NCBI GenBank assembly: GCA_964574215.1
Contig: CAZNLR010000001.1
Location: forward strand, 142,617-206,616
Direction: 5' to 3'
Length of the DNA stretch: 64,000 nt
Origin: GCA-2725625 sp964574215
GTDB taxonomy: Bacteria > Pseudomonadota > Alphaproteobacteria > Rhodospirillales > UBA2165
The stretch's first letter is position 1. Every line of letters starts with the position of its first letter. A model generated the notes under the pieces. That model was not told the DNA's origin, searched no databases, and worked only from the letters and a program-made list of their open reading frames with translations. Shown one piece after another: positions 16,804 to 25,567 of the stretch. The position numbers and the translations under genes were made by a program.

Positions 16804-19059
16804 ATGGGAAAGATCGAGAAATTTAATACAGTCACATGGTCGGCCGGCGCCGGTTGTCATGGCGGATGCGGCCAAACGCTGCATGTCGAAGACGGCAAGA
16901 TGGTTAAAATCGAAGGCGACGAGGGACATCCCTGGAATCAGGGTCGGTCCTGTCCGCGCGCCCTGGCCATGACCCAGTATATGTATCACGAAGACCGCAT
17001 CACGACGCCGCTCAGGCGCGTCGGTGAGCGGGGCTCCGGCAAATTTGAACCCATCTCCTGGGAAGAGGCCTTTGATCTCTGCGAAGAAGGTTTGCGCGAC
17101 ATCAGAGAACAGCACGGCGCCGAATCGATGATTTTCTGTCAGGGAACGGGCCGCGACATCGGTGGGCCGATTTCCTTCCTGGCCTATAGTTTCGGCAGTC
17201 CCAACTGGGTGCAGCTTGGCCTTTCCGGCCAGTCCTGCTACACGCCGCGTCTCGGCGCCATGAAGGCGACCATGGGCGATTTCGCCATCGCCGATTGCTC
17301 GCAATTCTCGGAAAAACGCTATGACGATCCGGAATGGAAGGTGCCGGAGTATATCCTGGTCTGGGGCAATAATCCGCCCAATGGCTGCCCGGATGGTTTC
17401 TACGGCCACTGGATCGTCGACTGCATGAAAAGGGGAGCCAAGATTCTGGCTGTTGATCCCCGCAACACCTGGATGACGTCCCGGGCTGAAGTCCATATGA
17501 AATTACGTCCCGGTACGGACGGCGCTTTGGCCATGGGCATGCTCAATGTCATTCTGGAAGAAGGGCTGGAAGATAAGGAATTCTGTGACAAGTGGGTCCA
17601 TGGCATGGACAAACTGCGCGAACGGGCCAAGGAATACCCGGTGGAGAAAGTCGCCGAAATCACCGAAGTGCCGACCGATGACATTATCGCCGCCGCCCGC
17701 GCCTACGCCAAAGCGGCGCAGGCCTCGGTGCAATGGGGTGTGCCGGTGGATATGTGCCCGGACGGCGTCGCCGTCGCCCACGCTATTTCCTGCCTCTGGA
17801 TTATTACGGGCAACATTGACAAGCCGGGCGGCCAGGTTCTGGCCAAGCCCTCCCATGGTGTCACCACCTATCCTTATTCGACGGAAGAACTGGTGGAACT
17901 TTACGGCCAGGATATGGTTGATCTGCTGAACGAAAAACGTATCGGCGCCAACGATTTTCCCATGGTCAAAGGCTTCCGCGGCTGGGCTCATCCCGACAAA
18001 GCGATCGAGCAGATCGTCACGGGCGATCCTTACGAAATTAAAGGCGCCTGGATCCAGACGTGCAATATACTGGGTGGCCAGGCGGCCCGCGCCGAATTGC
18101 ATTATGAGAACTTGAAGAAGCTCGATTTCGTCGTGGTGGTGGATTTGTTCCACAATCCCACCTCCATGGCGTTAGCTGATATCGTGTTGCCCGCCGCCAC
18201 TTTCCCGGAGAAAAATTCTTTCCGGTCTTGGTGGGCGCCGCTGGACATCATCAAAAAGCGCGTCCAGGTCGGTGAATGCAAGTCCGATTGGGAAATTAAC
18301 TTCGAACTGGCCAAGCGCCTCAACCCCGAAGGGCTGCAACGCTACGGTACGGTGATGGACATTTTCAACGAACGTTTGGAAGCCGCCGGCACCACCTTCG
18401 ACGAGATGGAAGCCAAGGGCGGCTGGGAAATGCCGCCGGAAGGTCCGTCTAAACCTTACAACCGCCATGAGCGCGGCCTGATGCGTATGGATGGCGAGCC
18501 CGGCTTCAACACGCCGACCGGCAAGGCGGAGGTCTACAGTAAGACCCTCGAGGCCTGGGGTCACGATCCGCTGCCCTATTACCGGGAACCGGAGCAAAGC
18601 GTCGTCAAAACGCCGGATCTGTTCGAGAAATATCCGCTGGTGATGATCACCGGCGCGCGTTCCAACATGTTCTTCCATTCAGAGCATCGCCAGATTCCCT
18701 GGCTGCGTGAAAAAGACCCGGTGCCCTATGTGGAGGTTCATCCCGACACGGCCAAGGAATACGACGTCTTCGACGGTGAGTGGGTCAATCTGGAAAACGA
18801 CATGGGCCAGGTGAAGCGGAAAGTGCGCGTCACCGAAAAGGTCAAACCCCACCATGTTCACACCTTGCACGGCTGGTGGCTGCCCGAAGAGGACGGCGCG
18901 GAGCCGAGCCTGTTCGGTGTTTGGGATTACCAGATCAACAAGATCGTACCTGGACCGCAGGCGGCCGAGCACGGTTTCGGCGGCGGTCAGTACAAAACCA
19001 CGCTCTGCAAGATCAGCAAGATAGAAGACGGCAGCGCCCATCCGGTGATGGGCGAGTAG
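16804..19059 (+). CDS. Molybdopterin (bis-MGD) oxidoreductase, paralog 1
   Basis: About 751 residues of the DMSO-reductase superfamily, nearest in layout to acetylene hydratase and similar cytoplasmic enzymes. Start at ATG 16804: GGAG lies 8 bases upstream, and the paralog then aligns residue for residue (the GTG at 16798 is too close). The N-terminal cluster motif is unusual: C18-x3-C22 then C50, with Gly/Ala where a first Cys is expected. LGLSGQSCYTP (Cys145) is the likely Mo ligand. Cofactor motifs include DPRNTWMTSRAEVHMKLRPG, ADIVLPAATFPEKNSF and LHGWWLPEEDG. No Tat signal, so cytoplasmic. The next gene is a close paralog and the third a ferredoxin, presumably the electron partner. Substrate unknown. 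Confidence 0.88.
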   Translation: MGKIEKFNTVTWSAGAGCHGGCGQTLHVEDGKMVKIEGDEGHPWNQGRSCPRALAMTQYMYHEDRITTPLRRVGERGSGKFEPISWEEAFDLCEEGLRDIREQHGAESMIFCQGTGRDIGGPISFLAYSFGSPNWVQLGLSGQSCYTPRLGAMKATMGDFAIADCSQFSEKRYDDPEWKVPEYILVWGNNPPNGCPDGFYGHWIVDCMKRGAKILAVDPRNTWMTSRAEVHMKLRPGTDGALAMGMLNVILEEGLEDKEFCDKWVHGMDKLRERAKEYPVEKVAEITEVPTDDIIAAARAYAKAAQASVQWGVPVDMCPDGVAVAHAISCLWIITGNIDKPGGQVLAKPSHGVTTYPYSTEELVELYGQDMVDLLNEKRIGANDFPMVKGFRGWAHPDKAIEQIVTGDPYEIKGAWIQTCNILGGQAARAELHYENLKKLDFVVVVDLFHNPTSMALADIVLPAATFPEKNSFRSWWAPLDIIKKRVQVGECKSDWEINFELAKRLNPEGLQRYGTVMDIFNERLEAAGTTFDEMEAKGGWEMPPEGPSKPYNRHERGLMRMDGEPGFNTPTGKAEVYSKTLEAWGHDPLPYYREPEQSVVKTPDLFEKYPLVMITGARSNMFFHSEHRQIPWLREKDPVPYVEVHPDTAKEYDVFDGEWVNLENDMGQVKRKVRVTEKVKPHHVHTLHGWWLPEEDGAEPSLFGVWDYQINKIVPGPQAAEHGFGGGQYKTTLCKISKIEDGSAHPVMGE

Positions 19060-19092
19060 CCGGTCTCACGAATAGAACTGAAGGAAATTGAT

Positions 19093-21327
19093 ATGGGTAA
19101 TGTAGACGTTTATCCCACTGTGGCCTGGTCCGCGGGCGCCGGTTGCCACGGCGGTTGCGGTCAGATGCTGCACGTGGAAGATGGCAAGATGATCAAAATT
19201 GAGGGGGACGACGATCACCCCTTCAATCAGGGCCGCTCCTGCCCCCGTGTTCTGGCGCTGACCCAGTATATGTACCACGAAGACCGTATCACCCAGCCCA
19301 TGAAACGGGTGGGCGAACGGGGTTCGGGCAAGTTCGAGCCGATCTCTTGGGACGAAGCTTTCGATTTCTGCGAAGAACGCATGAATGACATCAAGGAACA
19401 ATATGGTCCCGAATCCATCGTCTTCGCGCAAGGCACGGGCCGGGATATCGGTGGGCCAATTTCCTTCTTGGCCTATTCCTATGGTAGCCCCAACTGGGTA
19501 CAGCTGGGCCTTTCCGGCCAATCCTGTTATACGCCGCGCCTCGGCGCCATGAAGGCGGTGCAGGGGGATTTCGGCGTCGTCGACTGTTCCCAGTTTCTGG
19601 AGAAACGCTACGAGGACCCGGAATGGGAAGCCCCTGAAGTGATCATCGTTTGGGGCCAGCATCCGCCCAACGGTTGTCCCGACGCCTTCTTCGGCCACTG
19701 GATCGTCGACTGCATGAAGCAGGGTTCAAAGATCATTTCCATGGACCCGCGCAACACCTGGATGACCGGTCGGTCGGAATATCACCTGAAGCTCCGCCCC
19801 GGCACCGACGGCGCCATGGCGCTGGGCATGCTCAACGTCATTCTGGATGAAGACCTGGAAGACAAGGAATTCTGCGAAAAATATGTCCACGGTATGGATG
19901 AACTGCGGGAACGGGCCAAGGAATACCCGGTGGAAAAGGTCTCCCAGATCACCGGCGTGCCGGCCGAGGACATCGCCGACGCCGCCCGCTATTTCGCCAA
20001 CGCCAAGCGCGGCGCCATCCATTGGGGCGTTCCCATCGACATGTGCCCCGACGGCACCTCGGTTGCCCACGGCATCATCTGCCTCTGGGCCATTACCGGC
20101 AACATCGATATTCCCGGCGGTCAGGTTATCGCCCGGCCGTCCCATGAGGTCAGCTCGTACCCCTATTCGACGGAAGCCCTGGTGGATCTTTATGGCGAAG
20201 AGCTGGTCAAGACCTTGACCGAGAAGCGCATAGGCGCCGATGAATACAAGATGGTCAAAAACTTCCGCGGCTGGGCCCAGCCCGACATGGTGATCGATCA
20301 AATCATGACCGGCGAGCCGTATCCCATCAAAGGCGCCTGGATCCAGACCGCCAATGTGTTGGGCGGCCAGGCGGCAAGGGCCAACTTCCACTATGAAGCT
20401 CTCAAAAAGCTAGAGTTCGTGGCAGTGGTTGATCTCTTTCATAACCCGACCACCATGGCGCTGGCCGATATCGTGCTGCCGTCCTCCACCTTCCCGGAAA
20501 AGGACAGCTTCCGCTCCTGGTGGGCGCCGCTCTCGATCATCAAGAAGCGGGTTCAGGTGGGTGAATGTAAAACTGACTGGGACATCAATTTCGAGCTCGC
20601 CAAACGATTCAATCCGGAAGGCACCCAGCGATGGGGCACGCCGGAGGAATATTTCAACGAGCGCCTGGCGCCGTCCGGCAAGACCTTCAAGGAGATGGAA
20701 GAAGCCGGCGGCTGGCTGATGCCGGAAGACGGTCCCGCCAAACCCTATCGCCGCCATGAACGCGGATTGTTGCGTCAGGACGGTGAGCCCGGTTTCAACA
20801 CCAAGACGGGCAAGATCGAGGTCTACTGCACAGCTTATGAGGACTGGGATCTGGATCCGCTGCCCTTCTATACGGAGCCGCCCCAGAGCCCGCTCTCGAC
20901 GCCGGACCTGCATGAGAAATACCCGTTGATCATGATAACCGGTGCCCGCTCGCAGCTATTCTTCCACTCGGAGCTCCGCGGTATTCCGTGGCTGCGGGAG
21001 AAAGAACCCGATCCCCTGGTGGAAATCCATCCCGAGACCGCCGCCGAGTACGGCGTCTATGACGGCGAATGGATTTATCTCAAAAACGATCTCGGCAAGG
21101 TTAAGCGCAAGGCCTGGATCACCGAACGGGTCAAACCCACCGAAATCCAAACCCTGCACGGCTGGTGGATGCCGGAACAGGAGGGTGCCGAGCCCAATCT
21201 GTTCGGTGTGTGGGATTACCAGATCAACCAACTCGTACCCGGGCCTCAGGAAAGTCAATCCGGTTTCGGCGGCGGACAGTACAAGACCACTTTGGTCACA
21301 TTAGAGAAAATTGAGGAAGGAGCCTAA
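19093..21327 (+). CDS. Molybdopterin (bis-MGD) oxidoreductase, paralog 2
   Basis: 744 residues, highly similar along its whole length to the gene before it, from which it is separated by 33 bases with its own Shine-Dalgarno (GAAGGAAATTGAT before ATG). It keeps the same reduced N-terminal motif (C18, C22, C50) and the same putative Mo ligand (GQSCYTP, Cys145). Differences lie in short patches, such as WGQHPPNGCPDAFFGHW versus WGNNPPNGCPDGFYGHW, and GPQESQSGFGGGQY near the end. Both copies look intact, so this is a tandem duplication kept for two functions or for a mixed complex (inference). It ends 2 bases before the ferredoxin gene. Confidence 0.88.
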   Translation: MGNVDVYPTVAWSAGAGCHGGCGQMLHVEDGKMIKIEGDDDHPFNQGRSCPRVLALTQYMYHEDRITQPMKRVGERGSGKFEPISWDEAFDFCEERMNDIKEQYGPESIVFAQGTGRDIGGPISFLAYSYGSPNWVQLGLSGQSCYTPRLGAMKAVQGDFGVVDCSQFLEKRYEDPEWEAPEVIIVWGQHPPNGCPDAFFGHWIVDCMKQGSKIISMDPRNTWMTGRSEYHLKLRPGTDGAMALGMLNVILDEDLEDKEFCEKYVHGMDELRERAKEYPVEKVSQITGVPAEDIADAARYFANAKRGAIHWGVPIDMCPDGTSVAHGIICLWAITGNIDIPGGQVIARPSHEVSSYPYSTEALVDLYGEELVKTLTEKRIGADEYKMVKNFRGWAQPDMVIDQIMTGEPYPIKGAWIQTANVLGGQAARANFHYEALKKLEFVAVVDLFHNPTTMALADIVLPSSTFPEKDSFRSWWAPLSIIKKRVQVGECKTDWDINFELAKRFNPEGTQRWGTPEEYFNERLAPSGKTFKEMEEAGGWLMPEDGPAKPYRRHERGLLRQDGEPGFNTKTGKIEVYCTAYEDWDLDPLPFYTEPPQSPLSTPDLHEKYPLIMITGARSQLFFHSELRGIPWLREKEPDPLVEIHPETAAEYGVYDGEWIYLKNDLGKVKRKAWITERVKPTEIQTLHGWWMPEQEGAEPNLFGVWDYQINQLVPGPQESQSGFGGGQYKTTLVTLEKIEEGA

Positions 21328-21329
21328 TC

Positions 21330-21668
21330 ATGGCCAAATATGGAATGCTCATCGATTATGATTACTGCACGGGCTGCCACACCTGCGAAGTGGCGTGCCA
21401 GCAGGAGAACAGCTACCCCGTGGGCAAAAACGGTATCCGGGTGACGGAACACGAATACGACACCGGTGAAAAAATCAAGATCGACTACATGCCTTACCTG
21501 ACTGATCTTTGTAACCTCTGCATGCACCGCCATGCGGAGGGTCAGAAACCGGCCTGCGTCAAACACTGCCAGTCGGCCTGCATGGAGTTCGGCCCTACCG
21601 AAGAACTGGCCGCCAAAATGGCCGACAAATCCAAAGTGGTGCTCTACACGGTGGCGCCCGGCCAGTAG
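21330..21668 (+). CDS. Dicluster 4Fe-4S ferredoxin, partner of the molybdoenzymes
   Basis: A 112-residue iron-sulfur protein. A first Cys group is at 13, 16, 19 and 23 (CTGCHTCEVAC). A second is at 61, 64, 76, 80 and 84 (CNLCMHRH, CVKHCQSAC), giving nine Cys, enough for two 4Fe-4S clusters. It resembles the N-terminal half of DmsB-type electron-transfer subunits but is shorter, with no third or fourth cluster and no membrane anchor. It lies 2 bases after paralog 2 and ends at a strong terminator, closing a three-gene operon. It should shuttle electrons between one or both catalytic subunits and a cytoplasmic carrier. Confidence 0.88.
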   Translation: MAKYGMLIDYDYCTGCHTCEVACQQENSYPVGKNGIRVTEHEYDTGEKIKIDYMPYLTDLCNLCMHRHAEGQKPACVKHCQSACMEFGPTEELAAKMADKSKVVLYTVAPGQ

Positions 21669-21687
21669 AGTTCAATTAAACTCGCCC

Positions 21688-21726
21688 AAAAAGGGGACAT
21701 GTACTTGTTACGTGTCCCCTTTTTTC
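21688..21726. terminator. Terminator hairpin after the molybdoenzyme operon
   Basis: AAAAAGGGGACA (21688-21699) pairs with TGTCCCCTTTTT (about 21714-21725) around a 14-base loop, then T-rich sequence. The stem starts 20 bases after the ferredoxin stop. The GGGGACA arms also resemble dispersed REP-like elements seen in other genomes, so it may serve both roles. Confidence 0.75.
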
Positions 21727-21738
21727 GGACTATGGTCC

Positions 21739-23346
21739 ATGACCAGAAATCGGGATTTTGATTACGTCATCGTGGGCGCCGGATCGGCGGGTTGTGTGCT
21801 GGCCAACCGGCTGAGCGAAGATCCGGACGTTTCGGTTCTGGTGTTGGAGGCGGGCGGACCCGACCGCCATCCCTTTATTAAAATTCCCCTCATGTGGGGC
21901 AAGCTGGTGCAGGACCGGACAGTGGACTGGGACTACGATTCCGGTCCCGAACCCCATGTCGACAATCGCATGATCGAATGCGCCAGGGGCAAAGTGCTGG
22001 GCGGTTCGTCCTCCGTCAATGCCATGACCTATGTCAGGGGCAACGCGGGCGACTACGACCGGTGGGCGGCCAATGGCCTATCCGGCTGGGACTACGAAAG
22101 CGTTCTGCCGTACTTTAAAAAGGCCGAGAACTGGCAGGACGGCGGTGACGATTACCGGGGGCAGGGCGGGCCCTTGAATGTGGAACGGGCCGGTTTCGGC
22201 GATCCTCTTATCGACGCCTATTTGCAGGCAGGTGTTAGCGCCGGCTATCCCGAGACCCCAGATTATAACGGCGCCCATCAGGAGGGGTTCAGTCCCGCCC
22301 AGCAGACCACCCGCAACGGTCGGCGGGAAAGTTGCGCGACAGCCTATCTGCACCCGGCGCTGGCCCGACCCAACCTGACCGCCGAGACCCATGCCCTGGC
22401 GACATCGGTTCTGTTCGAGGGCGACCGGGCCGTCGGTGTCGCCTACCAACAGAGCGGTCAACAGCACGAGGTGCGGGCCGCCCGCGAGGTGATTCTCTCT
22501 GGCGGCGTCATCAATTCGCCCCAACTTCTCATGCTGTCGGGGATCGGCCCGGCCGATCATTTGCAAGAACACGATATCGAAGTGCGCATCAATGCGCCGG
22601 GGGCGGGTCAAAACCTGCAAGACCATATCGCCGCCGGGGTCCATTTTCAGCGGATCGGGCGCGGCCCCTTCGTGGAGCAGATGCGCCTGGACCGGGTGCT
22701 GATGGACCTGCCCCTGGCTTATTTTTTCGGGCGCGGCCGGGCGACCCAGTTTCCCCTGGGCCACATAGCCTATTTCAAGCTCGATCCGTCCCACGCCGTG
22801 CCGGATATTCAGCTCTTGTTCGGCGCCGGGCCTCTCGACGCTTATCCCTGGTTTCCTGGCATCAGAAAGCCGTTCCCCAACGCCTTCGGCTGCCGGGCCG
22901 TACTGCTCCATCCCAAAAGCCGGGGCGAGGTGACGCTGACCTCCGATGATCCCGGAAAGCCGGTCCGCATTGTGCAGAACTTTTTCGCTGAGCCGGAGGA
23001 TAGGGCGGACCTCCGCGACGCCCTCAAACGGGTCCGGGATATTCTGCGCCAACCCGCGCTCGAACCCTACCGGGGGCTCGAGCTCGGTCCCGGCGAGGGC
23101 GTCGACAGCGAAGCTGACCTCGACGCCTTTATCCGCCGTACCTGTATCACCGTGCACCATCCCCTCGGCACCTGCCGCATGGGCGAGGACGACGCATCGG
23201 TGGTGGACGGCGCGCTAAGGGTGCGGGGCGTCGAGGGGCTGAGAGTGGTCGACGCCTCGGTGATGCCCGACCCGGTCAGCGGCAACATCAACGCCGCCGT
23301 CATCATGATCGCCGAAAAAGCAGCGGATATGATTAGGGGCGGCTGA
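21739..23346 (+). CDS. GMC-family FAD oxidoreductase (choline dehydrogenase-like)
   Basis: 535 residues from the ATG at 21739. FAD-binding YVIVGAGSAGCVLANRLSED lies at 10-29. GMC signature 1 is RGKVLGGSSSVNAMTYVRGN, signature 2 is GGVINSPQLLMLSGIGP, and the C-terminal active-site block is TVHHPLGTCRMGEDD then SGNINAAVIMIAEKAADMI. Members oxidise alcohols to aldehydes in the cytoplasm, or at the membrane with a quinone or other acceptor. The start lies only 13 bases beyond a terminator hairpin, leaving no room for a normal promoter and showing no clear ribosome site. It appears richer in GC than the genes to its right. The substrate is not evident. Confidence 0.88.
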   Translation: MTRNRDFDYVIVGAGSAGCVLANRLSEDPDVSVLVLEAGGPDRHPFIKIPLMWGKLVQDRTVDWDYDSGPEPHVDNRMIECARGKVLGGSSSVNAMTYVRGNAGDYDRWAANGLSGWDYESVLPYFKKAENWQDGGDDYRGQGGPLNVERAGFGDPLIDAYLQAGVSAGYPETPDYNGAHQEGFSPAQQTTRNGRRESCATAYLHPALARPNLTAETHALATSVLFEGDRAVGVAYQQSGQQHEVRAAREVILSGGVINSPQLLMLSGIGPADHLQEHDIEVRINAPGAGQNLQDHIAAGVHFQRIGRGPFVEQMRLDRVLMDLPLAYFFGRGRATQFPLGHIAYFKLDPSHAVPDIQLLFGAGPLDAYPWFPGIRKPFPNAFGCRAVLLHPKSRGEVTLTSDDPGKPVRIVQNFFAEPEDRADLRDALKRVRDILRQPALEPYRGLELGPGEGVDSEADLDAFIRRTCITVHHPLGTCRMGEDDASVVDGALRVRGVEGLRVVDASVMPDPVSGNINAAVIMIAEKAADMIRGG

Positions 23347-23358
23347 CGAAGCGACAGC

Positions 23359-24087
23359 TTAGTTCACGAACTGCTGGAGGTACGCGTCGGTGAGGCGTTG
23401 GGTCGTGCCGTCCTGGCGCATGTTTTTCAGCACCCGGTCGACGGCGGGAATCATTTTTTCGTGGTTCTTGTGCAGCAGGTGGTAAAGCGGTACTCGCTTG
23501 AGTGGGGGATCGAGAACGTGGACGCCTTTGATCTCGTTTTTCTGGATGGCGCGCAGGATGTCCATGCGGCTTAGGATCAGAATGTCCACCCTGCCGTGTT
23601 TGAGGACGCGCAGGGCGGCAGCGATATCGTTGGTGAAGACATGATCCTGATCTCTCACTCGTCTCTGGATCGATTTAAATCCCAACACCGTCACCACCGA
23701 ATATTTTTTCACGTCCCGCCAGCCGGTGATTTTCAGGTCCGGGTTGGTCGCCGCCGCAACCTGGTTCAGATAGAGGACGGGTTCGGGAACCAGACGCAGA
23801 TTGGCGTATTTCTTGAGCACGAATTTAAGGCGGACGACTTCACCCGCCGAATGCCCACTGTCGGCGTCATGGATGGCTCTTAAACCCGGCAGCCCTTTCA
23901 CGTTAATATGTATGCCCAAGCGCCGGTAGGCTTCGGCCAGTATCCTACCGCCCAGATTGCCGCCCTCGGATTTGGCCGTCGTGGTGAAGGTCAGCGTCTC
24001 CGCCGCCCGGAGCGGTGAACCTATGACCAGCGCCGCAACCATAACGGCGGCAGCCAGACATCGTTTGACCCGGACCGGTGCGAACAA
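23359..24087 (-). CDS. Lone periplasmic solute-binding protein (SBP_bac_3-like), copy A
   Basis: 242 residues with a Sec signal (CLAAAVMVAALVIGSPLRAAE), then a type II binding-protein fold: ILAEAYRRLGIHINVKGLPG, HSAGEVVRLKFVLKKYANLR, and a ligand-dependent hinge region with VDILILSRMDILRAI. It is clearly paralogous to the protein at 37914-38660 (shared GEVVRLK, NLRLVPE, VDILILSR, PLYH.LHK). No permease or ATPase gene is near, so it may feed a distant transporter or a sensor (inference). It is convergent with the GMC gene, 12 bases away. Confidence 0.82.
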   Translation of the reverse strand: MFAPVRVKRCLAAAVMVAALVIGSPLRAAETLTFTTTAKSEGGNLGGRILAEAYRRLGIHINVKGLPGLRAIHDADSGHSAGEVVRLKFVLKKYANLRLVPEPVLYLNQVAAATNPDLKITGWRDVKKYSVVTVLGFKSIQRRVRDQDHVFTNDIAAALRVLKHGRVDILILSRMDILRAIQKNEIKGVHVLDPPLKRVPLYHLLHKNHEKMIPAVDRVLKNMRQDGTTQRLTDAYLQQFVN

Positions 24088-24194
24088 CGAAACATCCTCC
24101 CAATTGCCGTATAGTCTATCATTGAACGGGCATGGATTGGCAAATGTTCGCTGGAAATTATCCGCAGACGACGGTCGGTGGTGTGGGAAGCGCT

Positions 24195-24884
24195 CTAGGT
24201 TGAACTCACCTCAACCACCACGCCCAGATGATCAGTAAGTTGACCAAGTGAACTTTCCTTATCGATGAGGGTGATGTTGTTGACGCGGAGGCCGGGATCA
24301 ACCGCCACATGATCAATCAGCTTGGGGTGGAAGCCGGTGGTGACGATGTCGTAGCCGGCCAAGGTATCGGTGAGAGCATCCGCTACCCGATGAGGCTCCC
24401 GGTCCCGGGGCAGGCGCTGATTGAAATCGCCGACGATGACGTCCGGCTTTAAGCGTCGGAGGACCGGCTTGAGGGTGGCCAGATAGTCTTCATGCACCTG
24501 CCAGACTTTTTTATTTTTCTGCCCCGTCGCCACATGGGCATGAGACCAGGGTATGCAGACGCCCATAATCCGCCAGCTTTGGTTCTCGACAGTGGTCATC
24601 CCAAAAACGAACCGCCCGCTCGGCAGCTTTTTGCTGCCGATTGACGAAAAGGTCTCCCACTTACCTCGGCTCCAGAGCGACACCTTCCGCCGTCCCGGCG
24701 TGATCTTATAGCCGTAGTCCTCATCCGCATGAATCCAGTGCCCGCCACTGAGTCCTCGGTCTGTCGACGATTCCGTCAAACAAATCACGTCGGCTCCGGC
24801 ACCGATGATCCGGCGTTTGAGTTCCGGCCCTTTTGGCGATGTCCCAAGCCCCCTCCACGCCACGTTCCAGTTCAGCAGTTTCAT
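24195..24884 (-). CDS. Endonuclease/exonuclease/phosphatase-family protein
   Basis: 229 residues with the DNase I-like fold. MKLLNWNVAW has the first metal-binding Asn, VICLTESSTD the catalytic Glu, VIVGDFNQRLP the Asp-Asn pair, and LTDHLGVVVEV the terminal Asp-His. There is no signal peptide. Such proteins cleave nucleic acids or phosphoesters; the target is unknown. It stands between two other leftward genes with 107 and 31 bases of separation, so co-transcription with the DUF411 gene is possible. Confidence 0.82.
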   Translation of the reverse strand: MKLLNWNVAWRGLGTSPKGPELKRRIIGAGADVICLTESSTDRGLSGGHWIHADEDYGYKITPGRRKVSLWSRGKWETFSSIGSKKLPSGRFVFGMTTVENQSWRIMGVCIPWSHAHVATGQKNKKVWQVHEDYLATLKPVLRRLKPDVIVGDFNQRLPRDREPHRVADALTDTLAGYDIVTTGFHPKLIDHVAVDPGLRVNNITLIDKESSLGQLTDHLGVVVEVSST

Positions 24885-24915
24885 GGGGAGAGGGTATGAT
24901 AGGAAAAAGGCCGCC

Positions 24916-25464
24916 TCAATAGGAAGCGAAGACCGCCGATTGTTTTTTCGCGTTGAAGGCGTAGACGTTATAGGATTCCCGGTCCGGACCCTCCATGCCG
25001 GGCGATCCCATGGGCATGCCGGGAACGGCCAATCCCTTGATCGGCGGCTGACTGTTTAACATTCTGACAATGCTGTCAGCCGGAACGTGACCCTCGATGA
25101 CATAGTTGTCGACTAACGCCGTGTGGCAGGATTGCAGGTCATAAGGCACGCCGGCCCGGCTTTTGACCGGATCAACGTCGTCAACATTATGGACCGATAC
25201 GCGAAAGCCATGCCGGCGGAGATGGCTGACCCACTTGCCGCAACAGCCGCAGGAAGGCGATTTATAAACGACAACGTCCGACGCCTGCGCCTGACCGCCG
25301 CCAAACAGATAGGAATAGGACACAATGCCGACGGCGGCGAGCGACACAGCGCCCAAGGACGCCAACACGCCTCTCCGGCTGAACGGTTTTTGGGCGGGAG
25401 AGTCACCGGCGGCAGCTGCTTTATTTTTGCGCCGTCGTTTCAACGATGGGCGGCTTTTCGGCAT
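24916..25464 (-). CDS. DUF411 (CopG-like) metal-binding protein, exported
   Basis: 182 residues. The N-terminus has a basic stretch and FSRRGVLASLGAVSLAAVGI, a twin-arginine-like export signal. The mature part begins with the DUF411 hallmark VVYKSPSCGCCGKWVSHLRR (Cys72, Cys74, Cys75). It continues with SRAGVPYDLQSCHTALVDNY, EGHVPADSIVRML and the Met-rich GLAVPGMPMGSPGMEGP. DUF411 proteins occur widely with copper resistance genes, so periplasmic copper binding is likely (family knowledge). No other copper genes are next to it here. Confidence 0.85.
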   Translation of the reverse strand: MPKSRPSLKRRRKNKAAAAGDSPAQKPFSRRGVLASLGAVSLAAVGIVSYSYLFGGGQAQASDVVVYKSPSCGCCGKWVSHLRRHGFRVSVHNVDDVDPVKSRAGVPYDLQSCHTALVDNYVIEGHVPADSIVRMLNSQPPIKGLAVPGMPMGSPGMEGPDRESYNVYAFNAKKQSAVFASY

Positions 25465-25567
25465 AACACATTCCTCATTCGTAAAGCACCCACAAAGACT
25501 ACTCGGTTAGGCGCCTAAGTTCATTGATGTGGGTCATATGGGATGGGTCAACGGACATATGAAAAGG

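Noticed and set aside
22078..23160. Minus-strand open frame opposite the GMC oxidoreductase
   Set aside because: Shadow of a well-supported gene in GC-rich sequence; no domain visible.
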